A stretch of DNA of 64,000 nucleotides from Sandaracinus amylolyticus. GTDB lineage: Bacteria > Myxococcota_A > Polyangia > Polyangiales > Sandaracinaceae. Positions 51,748 through 61,082 of this stretch are shown here, piece after piece. The stretch spans positions 10,354,001-10,418,000 of the forward strand of contig NZ_CP070225.1 in the NCBI RefSeq assembly GCF_021631985.1, in the 5' to 3' direction. The position numbers and the translations under genes were made by a program. The first letter of the stretch is position 1. The number at the start of each line of letters is the position of its first letter. The notes beneath the pieces are model-generated. The model had not been told where the DNA came from, did no database searches, and worked only from the letters and a program-made list of their open reading frames with translations.

Positions 51748-52514
51748 ACCCGATCGTCGGCGAGCTCACCCTCGGCGGCGTCACCCGCCCGCTCGGCGGG
51801 TACGGCGTCGCGGTCGCGATCGGCATGTTGCTGAGCGGCCTCTTCGCGACGCGCGCCGCGCAGCGCGCGCGCGAGGACGTCGGCGCGGTGATCGCGTGCT
51901 GCGGCTACGCCGTCGCGGGCGGGCTCGCGGGCGCGTGGCTCACGTTCATCGCCGTCGAGTGGGCGCGCACCGGCTCGCCGACGACCGCGCTGAGCACCGG
52001 TGGCGGGCTCGTCTTCTACGGCGCGGTGCCCGGCGGCGCGCTCGCGACGTGGCTCGGCGCGCGCTACCTGCGCGTGCCGTTCGTGAAGATGCTCGACCTC
52101 GGCGTGCCCGGGATCGCCGCGGGCCACGCGATCGGGCGCATCGGCTGTTTCCTCGGAGGCTGCTGCTACGGCGCCGAGCACCACGGCCCGCTCGCGGTCG
52201 TGTTCACGCATCCGCTCGCGCCCGCTGCGCACCCGCCGATCCCGCGCCATCCGGTGCAGCTCTACGAGTCCGCGGGGCTGCTCGCGCTCGGCTTCGTGTT
52301 CGCGCTCCTGCCGACCGGACGCACGAACGGCACGCGCACGCTCGCCTACGTGATCGCGTACGGCGTGCTGCGCTTCGTGGTCGAGGGCCTCCGCGGCGAC
52401 ACGATCCGCGGCGTGTGGGGCCCGCTGTCGACCTCGCAGGCGATCTCGCTCGTGCTGATCGTGCTCGCGACGGGCGTGCTGCTCGCGCGACGCCGCGCGC
52501 CCGTGTCAGCCTGA
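51744..52514 (+). CDS. Prolipoprotein diacylglyceryl transferase (Lgt) family protein
   Basis: This encodes 256 residues with about seven membrane segments. Lgt hallmarks: an early GGYGVAVAIG segment, GGGLVFYGAVPGG, GHAIGRIGCFLGGCCYG (the Lgt signature loop with the GR pair) and HPVQLYESAGLLALG. Near the end is VVEGLRGD, equivalent to the conserved Arg region. The variant with CFLGGCCYG is common in this part of the proteobacterial tree, where several paralogs may exist; whether this is the main Lgt is uncertain. Lgt adds diacylglycerol to lipobox Cys, fitting a genome rich in lipoproteins. Confidence 0.82.
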   Translation: MNPIVGELTLGGVTRPLGGYGVAVAIGMLLSGLFATRAAQRAREDVGAVIACCGYAVAGGLAGAWLTFIAVEWARTGSPTTALSTGGGLVFYGAVPGGALATWLGARYLRVPFVKMLDLGVPGIAAGHAIGRIGCFLGGCCYGAEHHGPLAVVFTHPLAPAAHPPIPRHPVQLYESAGLLALGFVFALLPTGRTNGTRTLAYVIAYGVLRFVVEGLRGDTIRGVWGPLSTSQAISLVLIVLATGVLLARRRAPVSA

Positions 52515-52523
52515 GCGCGCGCC

Positions 52524-53405
52524 ATGACGCGCGTCGCGCTCACGATCCCACTGCTCGCGTCGCTCCTCGGCGGCCTGCACCTGCAGCTCCGCGCGAGCGC
52601 GATCGAGGGCCCTCACGATCTCCGCCTCGAGCAGGACGACGTCGTGTGGATCGAAGAGGGCGAGTTCACGATGGGCCCGTCGCGCGGCGACGTGCTCTTC
52701 GCGATCCTGCTCTGCCAGGACGAGCACGATCTCGCGGTCGCCGAGGGATGCGCCGATGCGCGCTTCGATCACGAGCGCGGGCCGCGTCGGGTGTACGTCG
52801 CGACGTTCGGGATCGATCGCACCGAGGTGACCCACGCGGCGTACCGCCGCTGTGTCGCGGCGGGGCGATGCACGCCGCCGCGCATCGACGAGGGCGATGC
52901 GCGGATCGGCGCCGACACGATGCCGGTCGCGGGGATCAGCGCCGCCGACGCCGAGGCCTACTGCGGGTTCGTCGGCGGTCGCCTGCCCACCGAGGACGAG
53001 TGGGAGAAGGCCGCGCGCGGCGACACCAACCGCCGCTTCCCGTGGGGCCGCTTCTATCACGCGCGCCTGGCGAACCACGGTCGTCCCCCGCTGCGCCCCG
53101 ACGTCGGCGACGGGTTCCGCTGGGCCGCGCCGGTCGGCTCGTTCCCCGACGGAGCGAGCCCCTACGGCGTGCTCGACATGGCGGGCAACGTGTACGAGTG
53201 GACCTCGTCGCGGCCGAGCGACGCGGACTTCGACGTGCTCGGCGTCCAGGACCAGGACCCCACGCCGTACCGGATCCTGCGCGGCGGATCGTGGAGCCAT
53301 CCCGCGGTGTCGATGCGCGTCACGCACCGCGCGCTCCTGCTCGCGAGCGACGCGCGCGTCGACGTCGGCGTGCGCTGCGCATACGACCCTCCGCGCGCGC
53401 GGTGA
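52524..53405 (+). CDS. FGE/sulfatase-modifying-factor domain protein, exported
   Basis: This encodes 293 residues. An N-terminal signal (MTRVALTIPLLASLLGGLHL) suggests export. The SUMF1-like domain follows: VWIEEGEFTMGPSRG, FGIDRTEVTHAAYRRCV, MPVAGISAADAEAYCGFVGG, RLPTEDEWEKAARG, PYGVLDMAGNVYEWTSS and YRILRGGSWSHPAVSMRV. The Cys pair needed for formylglycine generation is not evident at the C-terminus, so it is more likely a C-type lectin-like FGE relative than a true sulfatase activator. A hairpin follows at 53418-53434. Confidence 0.85.
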   Translation: MTRVALTIPLLASLLGGLHLQLRASAIEGPHDLRLEQDDVVWIEEGEFTMGPSRGDVLFAILLCQDEHDLAVAEGCADARFDHERGPRRVYVATFGIDRTEVTHAAYRRCVAAGRCTPPRIDEGDARIGADTMPVAGISAADAEAYCGFVGGRLPTEDEWEKAARGDTNRRFPWGRFYHARLANHGRPPLRPDVGDGFRWAAPVGSFPDGASPYGVLDMAGNVYEWTSSRPSDADFDVLGVQDQDPTPYRILRGGSWSHPAVSMRVTHRALLLASDARVDVGVRCAYDPPRAR

Positions 53406-53417
53406 CGTCGCTGGAAA

Positions 53418-53434
53418 GCCGCGGTTCCCGCGGC
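53418..53434 (+). terminator. Candidate hairpin terminator after the FGE-like gene
   Basis: A perfect 7-bp stem, GCCGCGG/CCGCGGC, with a TTC loop lies 13 nt after the stop at 53405. It is followed by TATCCT at 53435-53440, which may be a -10 element for the next gene. The T content after the stem is low. Confidence 0.4.
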
Positions 53435-53455
53435 TATCCTCCGCCGCCGACCCTC

Positions 53456-53461
53456 GGAGGA
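53456..53461 (+). promoter_or_regulatory. Strong ribosome-binding site deciding a TTG start
   Basis: GGAGGA is a near-perfect anti-SD match 4 nt before the TTG at 53466. No ATG or GTG follows in frame at suitable distance ahead of the lipoprotein signal, so it marks TTG as the start. Confidence 0.6.
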
Positions 53462-53465
53462 TTCC

Positions 53466-53837
53466 TTGTCGTCTCGATTCGCAACGCTCTCCGCCACAGT
53501 GCTCGCCCTCGCCCTCACCGCCTCCGGCTGCGGGCAGACGCAGGGCGAGACCTGCCAGCTCGACGGCGACTGCGAGAGCGGGCTGATCTGCTGCAAGACC
53601 ACCTCGGCGGAGTCGGTCCGTGGCACCTGCCAGACCGACCCCGAGTGCCCCGACATCGTCGCGACCGACGGCGGGACGGAGGACGCCGGCGAAGCAGAGA
53701 CCGACGCCGGTGAAGGCGAGACCGACGCCGGCGATGGAGAGACCGACGCCGGTGAAGCAGAGGCCGACGCCGGTGGAGACGACGCCGGCTCGGACGCGGG
53801 CACCGAAGAAGACGCGGGCACCGACGCAGCGACCTGA
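53466..53837 (+). CDS. Small acidic lipoprotein with DAG repeats
   Basis: This encodes 123 residues from a TTG supported by GGAGGA upstream. The signal RFATLSATVLALALTASGCG has lipobox Cys near residue 22. Residues 30-62 contain six Cys, including a C-C pair (CQLDGDCESGLICCKTT, TCQTDPECPD), like other Cys modules in the window. From about residue 67 the chain is an acidic repeat of ETDAGEG/ETDAGDG/EADAGGD units. The repeat is of low complexity and probably an extended stalk. It precedes the kinase gene by 21 bp and may be co-transcribed. Confidence 0.8.
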   Translation: MSSRFATLSATVLALALTASGCGQTQGETCQLDGDCESGLICCKTTSAESVRGTCQTDPECPDIVATDGGTEDAGEAETDAGEGETDAGDGETDAGEAEADAGGDDAGSDAGTEEDAGTDAAT

Positions 53838-53858
53838 TCGAGAGACGAGACGCCGCAG

Positions 53859-55748
<1,890 letters not shown>

Positions 55749-55757
55749 GCGCGCCGT

Positions 55758-56558
55758 TCAGAGGCACGCGGTGAAGTAGTTCCGCGTGAGCCGCGCCGAG
55801 CAGATGTCGAGGCACTCGGTGCCCGAGCTCCCGCAGCGGCGGTAGCCGACGTCGGGCGGCGTCACGGGGCCCGGACAGATCGCGGGGGTCGCGGTGCTGG
55901 GGATTCCCCAGCATCGTCCCGCGACCGCGGTCCCACAGCTCGCCGCGCCGAGCGCACGCTCGACGATGCACTCGGTGCCCGCCGAGCACTCCGCCCCGCT
56001 CGCGCAGGATCGAGCGGTGCTCGTGCAGCCCTGGTACGACCCGGTCGTGAACGCCGTCGCGCCGAGCCAGCGCGCGTGCGTCTCGTTCCAGTACGACACC
56101 CCGTTGCACCCGCACGCCGGCTGATGGACGTTCGACGTCGAGCCCGGCCGCGGCACGCACACGCCCGAGCTCCCGCAGTCGGGCGCGTTGCAGTACTCGC
56201 CGGGCCCGCAGTCGTTGGCGACCGGGTTGCAGGCCGGCGGCCCGCTGTCCGCGCCGGCGTCCGTGCCGCTGTCGCTCGATCCTGCGTCGTCCGCGGCCGC
56301 GTCGTTCGGCGCGGCGTCCGCTCCGCCCGCGTCGTGCTCTCCCGCGTCGAGCCCGCCTCCGTCGAGCCTGCCTCCGTCGCGCGCACCCGCATCGCCCGTC
56401 GCGGCGTCGAAGTCGCCCTCCACGCACAGGCCCTCGACGCACTGCTGCGCAGGCGGGCACTCCGACGACAGATCACACGCGAAGCGTCCCGACGGAACGT
56501 CGAACTCGCAGCCGACCACGAGCGCGAGAATCAGAGCGGAAGCGGACACCGAGCGCAT
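55758..56558 (-). CDS. Cys-rich lipoprotein with Kazal-like module
   Basis: This encodes 266 residues; the ATG overlaps the upstream stop (TGATG). The signal MRSVSASALILALVVGCEFD has lipobox Cys at residue 17. A short Cys module (FACDLSSECPPAQQCVEGLC) is followed by a long Asp-Ala-Gly linker. A Cys-rich domain then follows with ACGCNGVSYWNETHARWLG, close to the core of Kazal-type inhibitors (C-G-x-D/N-G-x-x-Y-x-N-x-C-x-A), though one Cys is His here. The C-terminus has more Cys pairs. It could be a surface protease inhibitor-like protein or simply a binding module. Confidence 0.8.
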   Translation of the reverse strand: MRSVSASALILALVVGCEFDVPSGRFACDLSSECPPAQQCVEGLCVEGDFDAATGDAGARDGGRLDGGGLDAGEHDAGGADAAPNDAAADDAGSSDSGTDAGADSGPPACNPVANDCGPGEYCNAPDCGSSGVCVPRPGSTSNVHQPACGCNGVSYWNETHARWLGATAFTTGSYQGCTSTARSCASGAECSAGTECIVERALGAASCGTAVAGRCWGIPSTATPAICPGPVTPPDVGYRRCGSSGTECLDICSARLTRNYFTACL

Positions 56559-57316
56559 CAGAACCTCCCCGCGACCGCGATCGACGCGGGACCGACTCGC
56601 AGCGAAATACGCTCCACGCCCCCGCTCTCGACGGGGATGAGCGCCCATGCCAGGCCAGCCCCGACGATCGCGGCGCCGACCGGAAGGAGCACGATGCCGC
56701 TGGTCAAGAGCGCCGGTCCACGGTCGTACGCGGCCTCGGCGTCCGCCCAGGTCGCTCCCGGCGCGGGATCCTCGACCGCCGAACGGTCCGCGAGACCCGC
56801 GCCGAGCAGGATCGCGCCGGCGACGACCACCGCGGCACCGCCCCCGACGACGATCCAAGGGCCGATGCCCGGGCCGGAGCTCGGCTCGTCGCCGCTCGGG
56901 CCGGGGCTCGGCTCGACGACGGCCGCAGTCGAGCCTTCCTCCTGGGTCGTGTCTTCCGCCGTCTCGCCCTGGGCGGTCACGATGCGGCGCAGCGCTTCGA
57001 TCCGCGTCTCGGCGCGCGCCCGGTTCGGCGCGTCGGGGACGAGCCGCAGATAATCCTCGTAGGAACGCAGCGCCAACGCGTCCTGGCGCACGCGCTCCGC
57101 CGCGGAGCCGATGTTGTAGAGGAGCTGCGGGCGCCCGCTGAGCTCGTAGCTGCGCTGGAAATAGCCGAGCGCCTCGTCGTAGCGGCCCGCCTCGTACGAG
57201 GCGGCTCCCGCGTCGAAGAGCGCGCGCGCCTCGGAGTCGCGCGATGGATCTGGGCTCTGTGCCAGCGCGGGGCTCACGATCCCCAGTGTCAGCGCGAGAA
57301 CCAGCAGTCCCTTCAT
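56558..57316 (-). CDS. Secreted TPR-repeat protein with C-terminal membrane segments
   Basis: This encodes 252 residues. A signal peptide (MKGLLVLALTLGIVSPALAQ) is followed by TPR repeats (ARALFDAGAASYEAGRYDEA, LGYFQRSYELSGRPQLLYNI, ALRSYEDYLRLVPDAPNRA). An acidic Pro/Gly linker and two hydrophobic segments follow (GPWIVVGGGAAVVVAGAILL; LLTSGIVLLPVGAAIVGAGL). This plan is common in myxobacteria, often next to Cys-rich lipoproteins, and has no assigned role. A dyad CTGACC-GAG-GGTCAG at 57327-57341 lies 11 nt upstream of the start and could be a terminator or operator. Confidence 0.8.
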   Translation of the reverse strand: MKGLLVLALTLGIVSPALAQSPDPSRDSEARALFDAGAASYEAGRYDEALGYFQRSYELSGRPQLLYNIGSAAERVRQDALALRSYEDYLRLVPDAPNRARAETRIEALRRIVTAQGETAEDTTQEEGSTAAVVEPSPGPSGDEPSSGPGIGPWIVVGGGAAVVVAGAILLGAGLADRSAVEDPAPGATWADAEAAYDRGPALLTSGIVLLPVGAAIVGAGLAWALIPVESGGVERISLRVGPASIAVAGRF

Positions 57317-57374
57317 TCCGCGGATGCTGACCGAGGGTCAGAGGAAAAGCCAATGGCCATCCCTCGAGGCGGAT

Positions 57375-57860
57375 TCAGCGCTCGGAGCGGCGGCGCGGCT
57401 GGAAGCGCATCTCGAGACGACGCGCGTCGTCCATGCACGTGCGCAGCGCCTCTCTCGCGCGCGGGAGCGCCTCGTTCGACTCCGCGAGCGCAGCCTCGAT
57501 CGACGCGCGCGCCTCGGTCGAGAGCTCGCTCTCCTCGATGCGACCGTGGTCGGTCTCGCGCTCGAAGATCGCGCGGGCCTCGGCACCACGCTCCTCCGCG
57601 AGGATGAGCATGCGGTGCGCGCCGACGCACCGGTCGCGCACGCGCTCGACGTCGTCCGAGGCGAAGGGGAGCGCATCGAGCGCATCCACGCGCTCGCGCC
57701 GCTCGGCGATCGGATCGTCGAGATCGAGCGCCTGGTAGCGATCGAGGAAGAGGAGCGCGTCGTTGCGCGTGCGGTCGTCCTGCCGCGTGAAGAAGAACAT
57801 GACCGCGAGCGCGCCGACCGCGACGAGGATCGTGAGCAGGGCGAGGCTTCGCGCGCGCAT
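57375..57860 (-). CDS. Membrane-anchored hypothetical protein
   Basis: This encodes 161 residues. One N-terminal membrane anchor (LALLTILVAVGALAVMFFFT) precedes a charged, helical region (ALLFLDRYQALDLDDPIAER, VERVRDRCVGAHRMLI, LPRAREALRTCMDDARRLEM) with two Cys. The C-terminus is Arg-rich. No family recognised. It lies 48 bp downstream of the glutaredoxin-like gene on the same strand. Confidence 0.65.
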   Translation of the reverse strand: MRARSLALLTILVAVGALAVMFFFTRQDDRTRNDALLFLDRYQALDLDDPIAERRERVDALDALPFASDDVERVRDRCVGAHRMLILAEERGAEARAIFERETDHGRIEESELSTEARASIEAALAESNEALPRAREALRTCMDDARRLEMRFQPRRRSER

Positions 57861-57908
57861 CGAGGGCCCGAGGCATGACCCAACGAACGACGGCGAGCAA
57901 ACGCGGGA

Positions 57909-58631
57909 TCAGATGCTGATCCCGCCGCCTCCGCCGCCCGCGGCGCTGGTCTCGCGGATCGCGCGCTCGAGCGCGTCACGATCGAAGCCCTGGATGATGC
58001 GCCCCCGGAAGTCGATCACCGGGATCCCGCGCGGCGACACGCCCGCGCGCGCCGCGCGCTGCACCATGTCCTCGCGCGCGCCGGGCTCGCGCTCGATGTC
58101 GCGCTCGACGAACGGGATCCCACGCCCGCGCAGGAACGCCTCGGTCTCCCGGCACGCGCCGCACCACGACGCGCCGAACACGATCACGTCCGCCGACGCG
58201 ACCGCGCCGGTGCTCGCGGGCCCGCCGCCCTCGAGGGTCTCGCCGAACGTCTCGACCCGACGATCGAAGGCCTCGCGCGTCGTGCGCCGCACCACGTAGC
58301 GCCCGTCGTCGCCGGGCGTGCGCAGGTCCGCGACGTACACGTGATCGGGATCACGCTGCTCGGGCGGCACCTCGAGCGAGTCGACGCGCACCTCGCCGCG
58401 ACGCGCCTCGGGGACCTCGTGTCGCGAGCTCGCGGTGTGCGCGCCCTGCTCGTCGAACCACGTGAGCACGAGGCCCTCCGCATCGCCGCGCACCGCGAAC
58501 GGCGGCGTCACGATCTCGCCCTGCTCCTCGGCCGACGACGCCGCGCCCTGCGGCGCGCTCGGCTCGCCACCACACGAGACGACGAGGAGCACGCTCGCGA
58601 CGCACGCGAGAACGACGATCCACCCGCGCAT
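57909..58631 (-). CDS. Glutaredoxin-like lipoprotein
   Basis: This encodes 240 residues. Signal MRGWIVVLACVASVLLVVSC has the lipobox Cys at residue 20, so this redox domain sits outside the cytoplasm. After about 125 residues of linker, including a DUF4124-like stretch (VYVADLRTPGDDGRYVVRRT), the glutaredoxin domain begins at ADVIVFGASWCGACRETEAF with active site C-G-A-C. It continues with GIPFVERDIEREPGA and the cis-Pro segment SPRGIPVIDFRGRIIQGFD. A Gly-rich tail ends the protein. It is probably a thiol-disulfide oxidoreductase for envelope proteins, fitting the many Cys-rich lipoproteins nearby. Confidence 0.87.
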   Translation of the reverse strand: MRGWIVVLACVASVLLVVSCGGEPSAPQGAASSAEEQGEIVTPPFAVRGDAEGLVLTWFDEQGAHTASSRHEVPEARRGEVRVDSLEVPPEQRDPDHVYVADLRTPGDDGRYVVRRTTREAFDRRVETFGETLEGGGPASTGAVASADVIVFGASWCGACRETEAFLRGRGIPFVERDIEREPGAREDMVQRAARAGVSPRGIPVIDFRGRIIQGFDRDALERAIRETSAAGGGGGGISI

Positions 58632-58758
58632 CGCCCCGATTCTGGGCGAGAGCGCGCCCGCGCGCACGCGAGCTCGTCGTTGTGCCGCGTCCGCTGTCCT
58701 GGCAATCTCGCGCTCTCGGGGGAATCGCCCTTCGTGGGCGGAACGGGAGGGAGCGACG

Positions 58759-59655
58759 ATGGGCCTCTTCGACATGTTCGGGGTCGGTGGCGGACGTGTG
58801 GCCATCCAGCCGCAGTCGCAACACGTGACCGCGGGCGGTGCGCTCGCTGGTGTGATCGGGTTCCAGGGCGGCTCGCGCGCGCAGCAGGTCACGAAGGTGA
58901 CCGTGAAGCTCGTGATGGAGCAGGCCCAGACGCAGATGACGCAGCAGGGTCCACGGCCGACGACGAGCACGCGCGAGGTCGTGCCCGCGCAGACGGTCAC
59001 CGGGCCGTTCACGACCACGCCGGGGCAGGTGCAGCAGTTCGCGTTCAACCTGCAGATCCCGGGAGGACTGCCCAACACCACGCCGGGTCAGATGAAGTAT
59101 CGGCTCGTCGCGTCGGCCGACATCGACGGCGAGATCGATCCCGGCGCGAACGTCGAGATCCAGGTCGTCGGCGGCACGCCGGTGATGGCGTCGATGCCGG
59201 GCCAGACGATGCCGCCGGTGCCGCAGATCGGGATGCAGGTGATGGCGCAGTGGCAGGACGGCAATTGGCATCCTGCGCAGATCGTCGCGATGCAGAACGG
59301 GATGATCGGAGTCGACTGGGTCAATGCCGCGCTCGGCCAGTCGAGCTGGGTCCATCCCCAGCAGATCCAGGCGCAGACGGGCATGCCGCAGATGCACGCG
59401 AAGCCGCACTCGAACAACCAACAACACGATCCCCATCCGATGAAGAAGGGCGTCGACGTGCACCCGTCGAAGGTCGGAGTCGACAAGCACGCTCCGGTCG
59501 CGATCGGCACGCACGTCTTCGCTCAATGGCAGGACGGGCACTGGCACCCTGCGCGTGTGGTCGCGATGCAGAACGGCGTCTACGGTATCGACTGGGACGA
59601 TCCCAAGCTCGGCCAGTCGAGTTGGGTGCAGCCCCACCAGGTGCGCGCGAAGTGA
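58759..59655 (+). CDS. Spo0M-family protein with two Tudor-like repeats
   Basis: This encodes 298 residues; GGGAGGG lies 7 nt before the ATG. Residues 1-145 match the arrestin-like Spo0M fold: GLFDMFGVGGGRVAIQPQSQ, GGALAGVIGFQGGSRAQQVT, TGPFTTTPGQVQQFAFNLQI, KYRLVASADIDGEIDPGANV. The C-terminal half has two near-identical repeats of about 45 residues: VMAQWQDGNWHPAQIVAMQN and VFAQWQDGHWHPARVVAMQN, each ending GQSSWVHPQQI or GQSSWVQPHQV. These look like Tudor/Agenet-type beta-barrels. A His/Lys-rich linker separates them. Spo0M affects sporulation in Bacillus; the role here is unknown. Cytosolic. Confidence 0.85.
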   Translation: MGLFDMFGVGGGRVAIQPQSQHVTAGGALAGVIGFQGGSRAQQVTKVTVKLVMEQAQTQMTQQGPRPTTSTREVVPAQTVTGPFTTTPGQVQQFAFNLQIPGGLPNTTPGQMKYRLVASADIDGEIDPGANVEIQVVGGTPVMASMPGQTMPPVPQIGMQVMAQWQDGNWHPAQIVAMQNGMIGVDWVNAALGQSSWVHPQQIQAQTGMPQMHAKPHSNNQQHDPHPMKKGVDVHPSKVGVDKHAPVAIGTHVFAQWQDGHWHPARVVAMQNGVYGIDWDDPKLGQSSWVQPHQVRAK

Positions 59656-59657
59656 AA

Positions 59658-60032
59658 TCAGCTGGGCTCGCGCGGGTCGTGTCGCCTCGGCGATGCGAGC
59701 CGCGCGATGCCCGCGAGGACCATCGCGAACCCTGCGGCGCGCACGATCGCGACGAACAGGCTCGTCGCGGTCGTCAGCGCGACCGTCGACCCGAGCGATG
59801 CACCCGCGGTCGACGCGATCATCGGCCCGATCGCGAACAGCATCGGCGCGCACAGCGTGCTCAGCGCGAGGATGCAGCCGGCGGTCGCGAGCAGGCCGCT
59901 CACGTCGGGCCGGTGACGCCGCACCGGCCCGAGCGCGACGATCAGCAGCCCGACGTCGAGCGCGAGCGACAGCAGCGTCGCGGCGAACGATCCCAGCATC
60001 GCGATCCAGCTCGCCGCTCCGAAGTCTTCCAC
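59658..60032 (-). CDS. Small integral membrane protein, unknown function
   Basis: This encodes 124 residues from a GTG, with three hydrophobic segments (SFAATLLSLALDVGLLIVAL, LLATAGCILALSTLCAPMLF, FVAIVRAAGFAMVLAGIARL). No family recognised. It ends 2 bp from the stop of the convergent Spo0M-type gene, and starts 26 bp from the divergent GGCT gene. Confidence 0.55.
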   Translation of the reverse strand: MEDFGAASWIAMLGSFAATLLSLALDVGLLIVALGPVRRHRPDVSGLLATAGCILALSTLCAPMLFAIGPMIASTAGASLGSTVALTTATSLFVAIVRAAGFAMVLAGIARLASPRRHDPREPS

Positions 60033-60058
60033 CGGCCCTCCGCGCGCGATCTGCCACC

Positions 60059-60325
60059 ATGCGCGTGCGCATGGAGCATCGAGTCTTCGTGTACGGCACG
60101 CTCCGCCGCGATCATCCCAACCACGGCGTCATCGCGCGCGCCCGCTTCGACGGCCCGGCGCGCGGGGGTGACGAGGTGATCGAGGGCGAGCTCTACACCG
60201 TCGACGACGCGCTGCTCGCGGAGCTCGACCGCTTCGAGGACGTGCCGCGCCTCTATCGGCGCGAGCGCGTCGTGCTCGAGGACGGCTCCGAGGCCGAGGT
60301 CTACGTCGCAGCGAGGGTCGGATGA
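60059..60325 (+). CDS. Gamma-glutamylcyclotransferase-like (AIG2-type) small protein
   Basis: This encodes 88 residues from the ATG at 60059 (or 84 from 60071). It carries the GGCT signature HRVFVYGTLRRDHPNH, GPARGGDEVIEGELYTVDD, LLAELDRFEDVP and YRRERVVL. The fold is small and cytosolic. It is shorter than most family members (110-150), lacking a C-terminal strand, yet the core strands are present. The stop overlaps the start of the AlkD-like gene (ATGA). Confidence 0.8.
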   Translation: MRVRMEHRVFVYGTLRRDHPNHGVIARARFDGPARGGDEVIEGELYTVDDALLAELDRFEDVPRLYRRERVVLEDGSEAEVYVAARVG

Positions 60326-61044
60326 CGACGGCGAACGATGCGATCGCGTTCTTCACCGCGCGGTTCGAGGCCGAGGGCGACCCCGAGCGCGCCGCGAGCG
60401 AGAAGGCGTACATGAAGAGCGAGCTCGCGTTCCACGGCGTGCCGATGGCCGCGATCCGCAGCGCGGCGCGCGACTTCGAGAAGGCGCATCGTGACCTCGA
60501 TCGCGCCGCGCTCCGCGCGATCGGCGACGCGCTCTTCGCGTCGGGCTGGTTCGATCTCCGCCACGCCGCGATCGCGCTGCTCGAGCGGAAGCGGCGCGTC
60601 CTCGCGCCGGACGACCTCGCGTGGCTGGTCTCCCTCGCGCGCGACGCCGCCGCATGGGCCCACGTCGACTGGCTCGCGACGAAGGTGATCGGCGCGGTGC
60701 TCGAGGCGCATCCCGCGTCGTCGTCGATCGTCGAGACCTGGGCGCGCGACGAGGACGTCTGGGTGCGTCGCACCGCGCTCCTCGCGCACCTCGACGTGCT
60801 GCGCGCGGGGGAGGGCGACTTCGATCGCTGGCGCGCGATCGCCGAGCCGATGCTCGACGATCGATCGTTCTGGATCCGCAAGGCGATCGGCTGGGTGCTG
60901 CGCGACATCTCGCGCAAGCGTCCCGCGCTCACCGAGACGTTCCTCCGCGCGAACGGGTCCCGCTGCAGCGGGCTCACGTACCGCGAGGCGAGCAAGCACC
61001 TGCCGTCCGAGGTGCGCGCCGAGCTCGACGCGCTGCGCGCCTGA
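60322..61044 (+). CDS. DNA alkylation repair protein (AlkD-like HEAT-repeat)
   Basis: This encodes 240 residues. It has the AlkD/AlkC plan of helical HEAT repeats: YMKSELAFHGVPMAAIRSAA, SGWFDLRHAAIALLERKRRV, WAHVDWLATKVIGAVLEAHP, DVWVRRTALLAHLDVL, SFWIRKAIGWVLRDISRKRP and SGLTYREASKHLP. The W-x-R/K-x-x-x-G-W and D-x-W-V-R-R residues line the DNA groove in AlkD. It removes bulky or N3/N7 alkyl bases. It is translationally coupled with the small GGCT gene upstream; the MFS gene starts 38 bp downstream. Confidence 0.9.
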   Translation: MTTANDAIAFFTARFEAEGDPERAASEKAYMKSELAFHGVPMAAIRSAARDFEKAHRDLDRAALRAIGDALFASGWFDLRHAAIALLERKRRVLAPDDLAWLVSLARDAAAWAHVDWLATKVIGAVLEAHPASSSIVETWARDEDVWVRRTALLAHLDVLRAGEGDFDRWRAIAEPMLDDRSFWIRKAIGWVLRDISRKRPALTETFLRANGSRCSGLTYREASKHLPSEVRAELDALRA

Positions 61045-61082
61045 TCGACAGCGCGCGCCGGGTCTTTCAATCTGCGCGCGCT

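Noticed and set aside
52524..53405. True formylglycine-generating enzyme for sulfatases
   Set aside because: The Cys pair needed near the C-terminus is not evident and no sulfatase gene is nearby, so only the FGE-like fold is claimed.
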